A DNA stretch of 64,000 bases from positions 62,001-126,000 of the forward strand of contig NZ_CP014580.1 in NCBI RefSeq assembly GCF_001634365.1. The letters are read 5' to 3'. Below are positions 63,070 through 64,000 of the stretch, piece after piece. This DNA comes from Paraburkholderia phytofirmans OLGA172 (GTDB taxonomy: Bacteria > Pseudomonadota > Gammaproteobacteria > Burkholderiales > Burkholderiaceae). Below the pieces are notes generated by a model. It was not told the origin of the DNA and did not search any database. It was given only the letters and a program-made list of their open reading frames with translations. The position numbers and the translations under genes were made by a program. Numbering within the stretch: the stretch's first letter is position 1; each line of letters begins with the position of its first letter.

Positions 63070-63393
63070 GGCTCTGTCACGTTAACGAGGCTGCCGCGTA
63101 AGATTACACAATGAAGAAAGCAAAATCGCTTTACCACGGTCATCGGTTCCCGGCAGCGGTCATCAGCCACGCAGTTCGCTGGTACTTCCGGTTTCAGCTC
63201 AGGCTGCGTGATATCGAGGAACTGCTGTTCGAACGCGGCGTGATTGTCAGCTACGAGACGATCCGCCGCTGGTGCGACAAGTTCGGCGCGGGCTTTGCGC
63301 ATCGTATGAAATCCGTACGTCGCAAGCCGGGTTCGACCTGGCACCTCGACGAGGTATTTGTGACGCTGCGCGGCGAACCGTACCTGCTGTGGC
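63070..63393 (+). pseudogene. 3'-truncated IS6-family element (third type)
   Basis: The left end GGCTCTGTCAC at 63070 is followed at 63111 by a transposase frame (KKAKSLYHGHRFPAAVISHAVRW, HLDEVFVTLRGEPYLLWR). It is cut after about 95 residues by IS6 copy 2 at 63394. Only the HTH and first catalytic aspartate remain. Confidence 0.82.
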
Positions 63394-64000
63394 GGGTTCT
63401 GTCGCGATAAGGCGGTAGGGTAAAATTGGGGCATGAAAAATGTGTCCGAAGCGCCGGTGAAGAAAGAACGCATTTGCCGGAAAGCGTTGCCGCCGGGCGT
63501 CGCGAAAGTTCTGAAGCGGCTGCATTTCCCTGTGGACGTGATCCTGCTGTGCGTTCGGTGGTACGTGGCGTATTCGCTGAGTCTGCGTGATCTCGAAGAG
63601 ATGATTGCGGAACACGGTATCGAGGTCGATCATTCGACCGTGCACCGATGGGTGATCACGCTGGTGCCGCTGTTCGAAAAAGCCTTCCGCAAGCACAAGC
63701 GCCCGGTGGGCAAGAGCTGGCGGATGGACGAGACGTACATCAAGGTGCGCGGCCAGTGGAAATACTTGTATCGCGCTTTGGACAAGGCCGGAGACACGGT
63801 CGACTTTTTGTTTCGGGCCCGTCGGGACAAGGTTGCTGCGCGACGATATTTCGAAAAGGCAATCGACCAGAACGGCGCGCCGGAGACTGTGACGATTGAC
63901 AAAAGCGGCGCGAATCTGGCCGCTCTTCAGGCGATCAATGCCGAGCGGGAAACACCGATCAGGATTCGGCTATGCAAGTACCTGAACAACATTGTGGAGC
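63394..64000 (+). mobile_element. IS6-family element, copy 2, continues beyond the window
   Basis: Starts with the same GGGTTCTGTCGCGATAA end as copy 1. By eye it is identical to the reverse complement of copy 1 throughout the visible part. Opposite orientation to copy 1 makes an inverted composite around the sulfatase segment. Confidence 0.9.
63433..64000 (+). CDS. IS6-family transposase, copy 2 (partial)
   Basis: The first 189 codons of the same transposase as at 57944-58690, starting ATG 63433. HTH and the first two catalytic aspartates are present; the glutamate region begins at the window edge. Confidence 0.92.
   Translation, partial: MKNVSEAPVKKERICRKALPPGVAKVLKRLHFPVDVILLCVRWYVAYSLSLRDLEEMIAEHGIEVDHSTVHRWVITLVPLFEKAFRKHKRPVGKSWRMDETYIKVRGQWKYLYRALDKAGDTVDFLFRARRDKVAARRYFEKAIDQNGAPETVTIDKSGANLAALQAINAERETPIRIRLCKYLNNIVE

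Noticed and set aside
1..64000. CRISPR arrays, tRNA or rRNA genes, and iteron-type replication origins
   Set aside because: Looked for regularly spaced repeats, cloverleaf-like sequences and iterons near kfrA; none could be supported by eye.

Overview
The window looks like an accessory region of a betaproteobacterial genome of the Burkholderia/Paraburkholderia/Caballeronia/Cupriavidus type, probably a megaplasmid, chromid or genomic island. This rests on family resemblance read by eye: high GC, a KfrA-like plasmid protein, a recombinase-in-trio (RIT) element, betaproteobacterial insertion sequences, and a cluster of stress genes resembling the low-oxygen-activated (lxa) locus of Burkholderia cenocepacia. 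No database search was run. No rRNA, tRNA or CRISPR array was seen.

Layout. (1) 1-6.6 kb is mobile DNA: a tyrosine recombinase running off the left edge, a 5'-truncated IS21-type istA with istB, a RIT whose first gene is cut by the IS21, and an IS91-type HUH transposase. (2) 6.9-14.9 kb holds poorly characterised genes (two small proteins, two helical-repeat-like proteins, a YhcG-type PD-(D/E)XK nuclease, a SET-domain protein), then a KfrA-like coiled-coil protein divergent from another tyrosine recombinase. (3) 15.3-21.3 kb is an arsenic island: arsN1 divergent from arsR-arsI-arsC-acr3-arsC-arsH-MFS-arsN2. It covers inorganic arsenic and trivalent or antibiotic organoarsenicals. (4) 21.7-39.3 kb is a stress or low-oxygen block: three tandem-domain universal stress proteins, a QseBC-like two-component system with PepSY and cytochrome b561 proteins, a P-type cation ATPase, CreA, PPK2, a patatin phospholipase and a SulP transporter. 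Seven dyads of the form TTGAY-N4-RTCAA (CRP/FNR type) lie in the intergenic regions of this block and its continuations. (5) 39.6-43.9 kb carries arsD-arsA and a BigR-type sulfur operon (blh, bigR, pmpA, pmpB).

(6) 44.18-52.66 kb is one nested insertion. An IS3-family element splits a small periplasmic-protein gene. The IS3 carries one group II intron inside orfB and a second inside its terminal repeat, and the first intron is itself interrupted by a complete IS66-family element with an 8-bp target duplication. Joining across the inferred intron ends restores the IS3 orfB frame, and joining across the IS3 restores the host gene. (7) 53.0-57.9 kb resumes the stress block: a CMD-family protein, a Met-rich periplasmic protein, cytochrome b561, an RND-pump relic, an MFS transporter and a PAP2 phosphatase. 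(8) 57.9-64 kb is an AT-richer segment with a Tat-exported sulfatase, bounded by two inverted, apparently identical IS6-family copies and littered with IS4, IS30 and IS6 fragments.

Working together: the two ars clusters supply regulation, reduction, C-As bond cleavage, acetylation, efflux and metallochaperone/ATPase functions. The stress block probably responds to oxygen limitation through a CRP/FNR-family regulator encoded outside the window. The BigR operon handles sulfide or persulfide.
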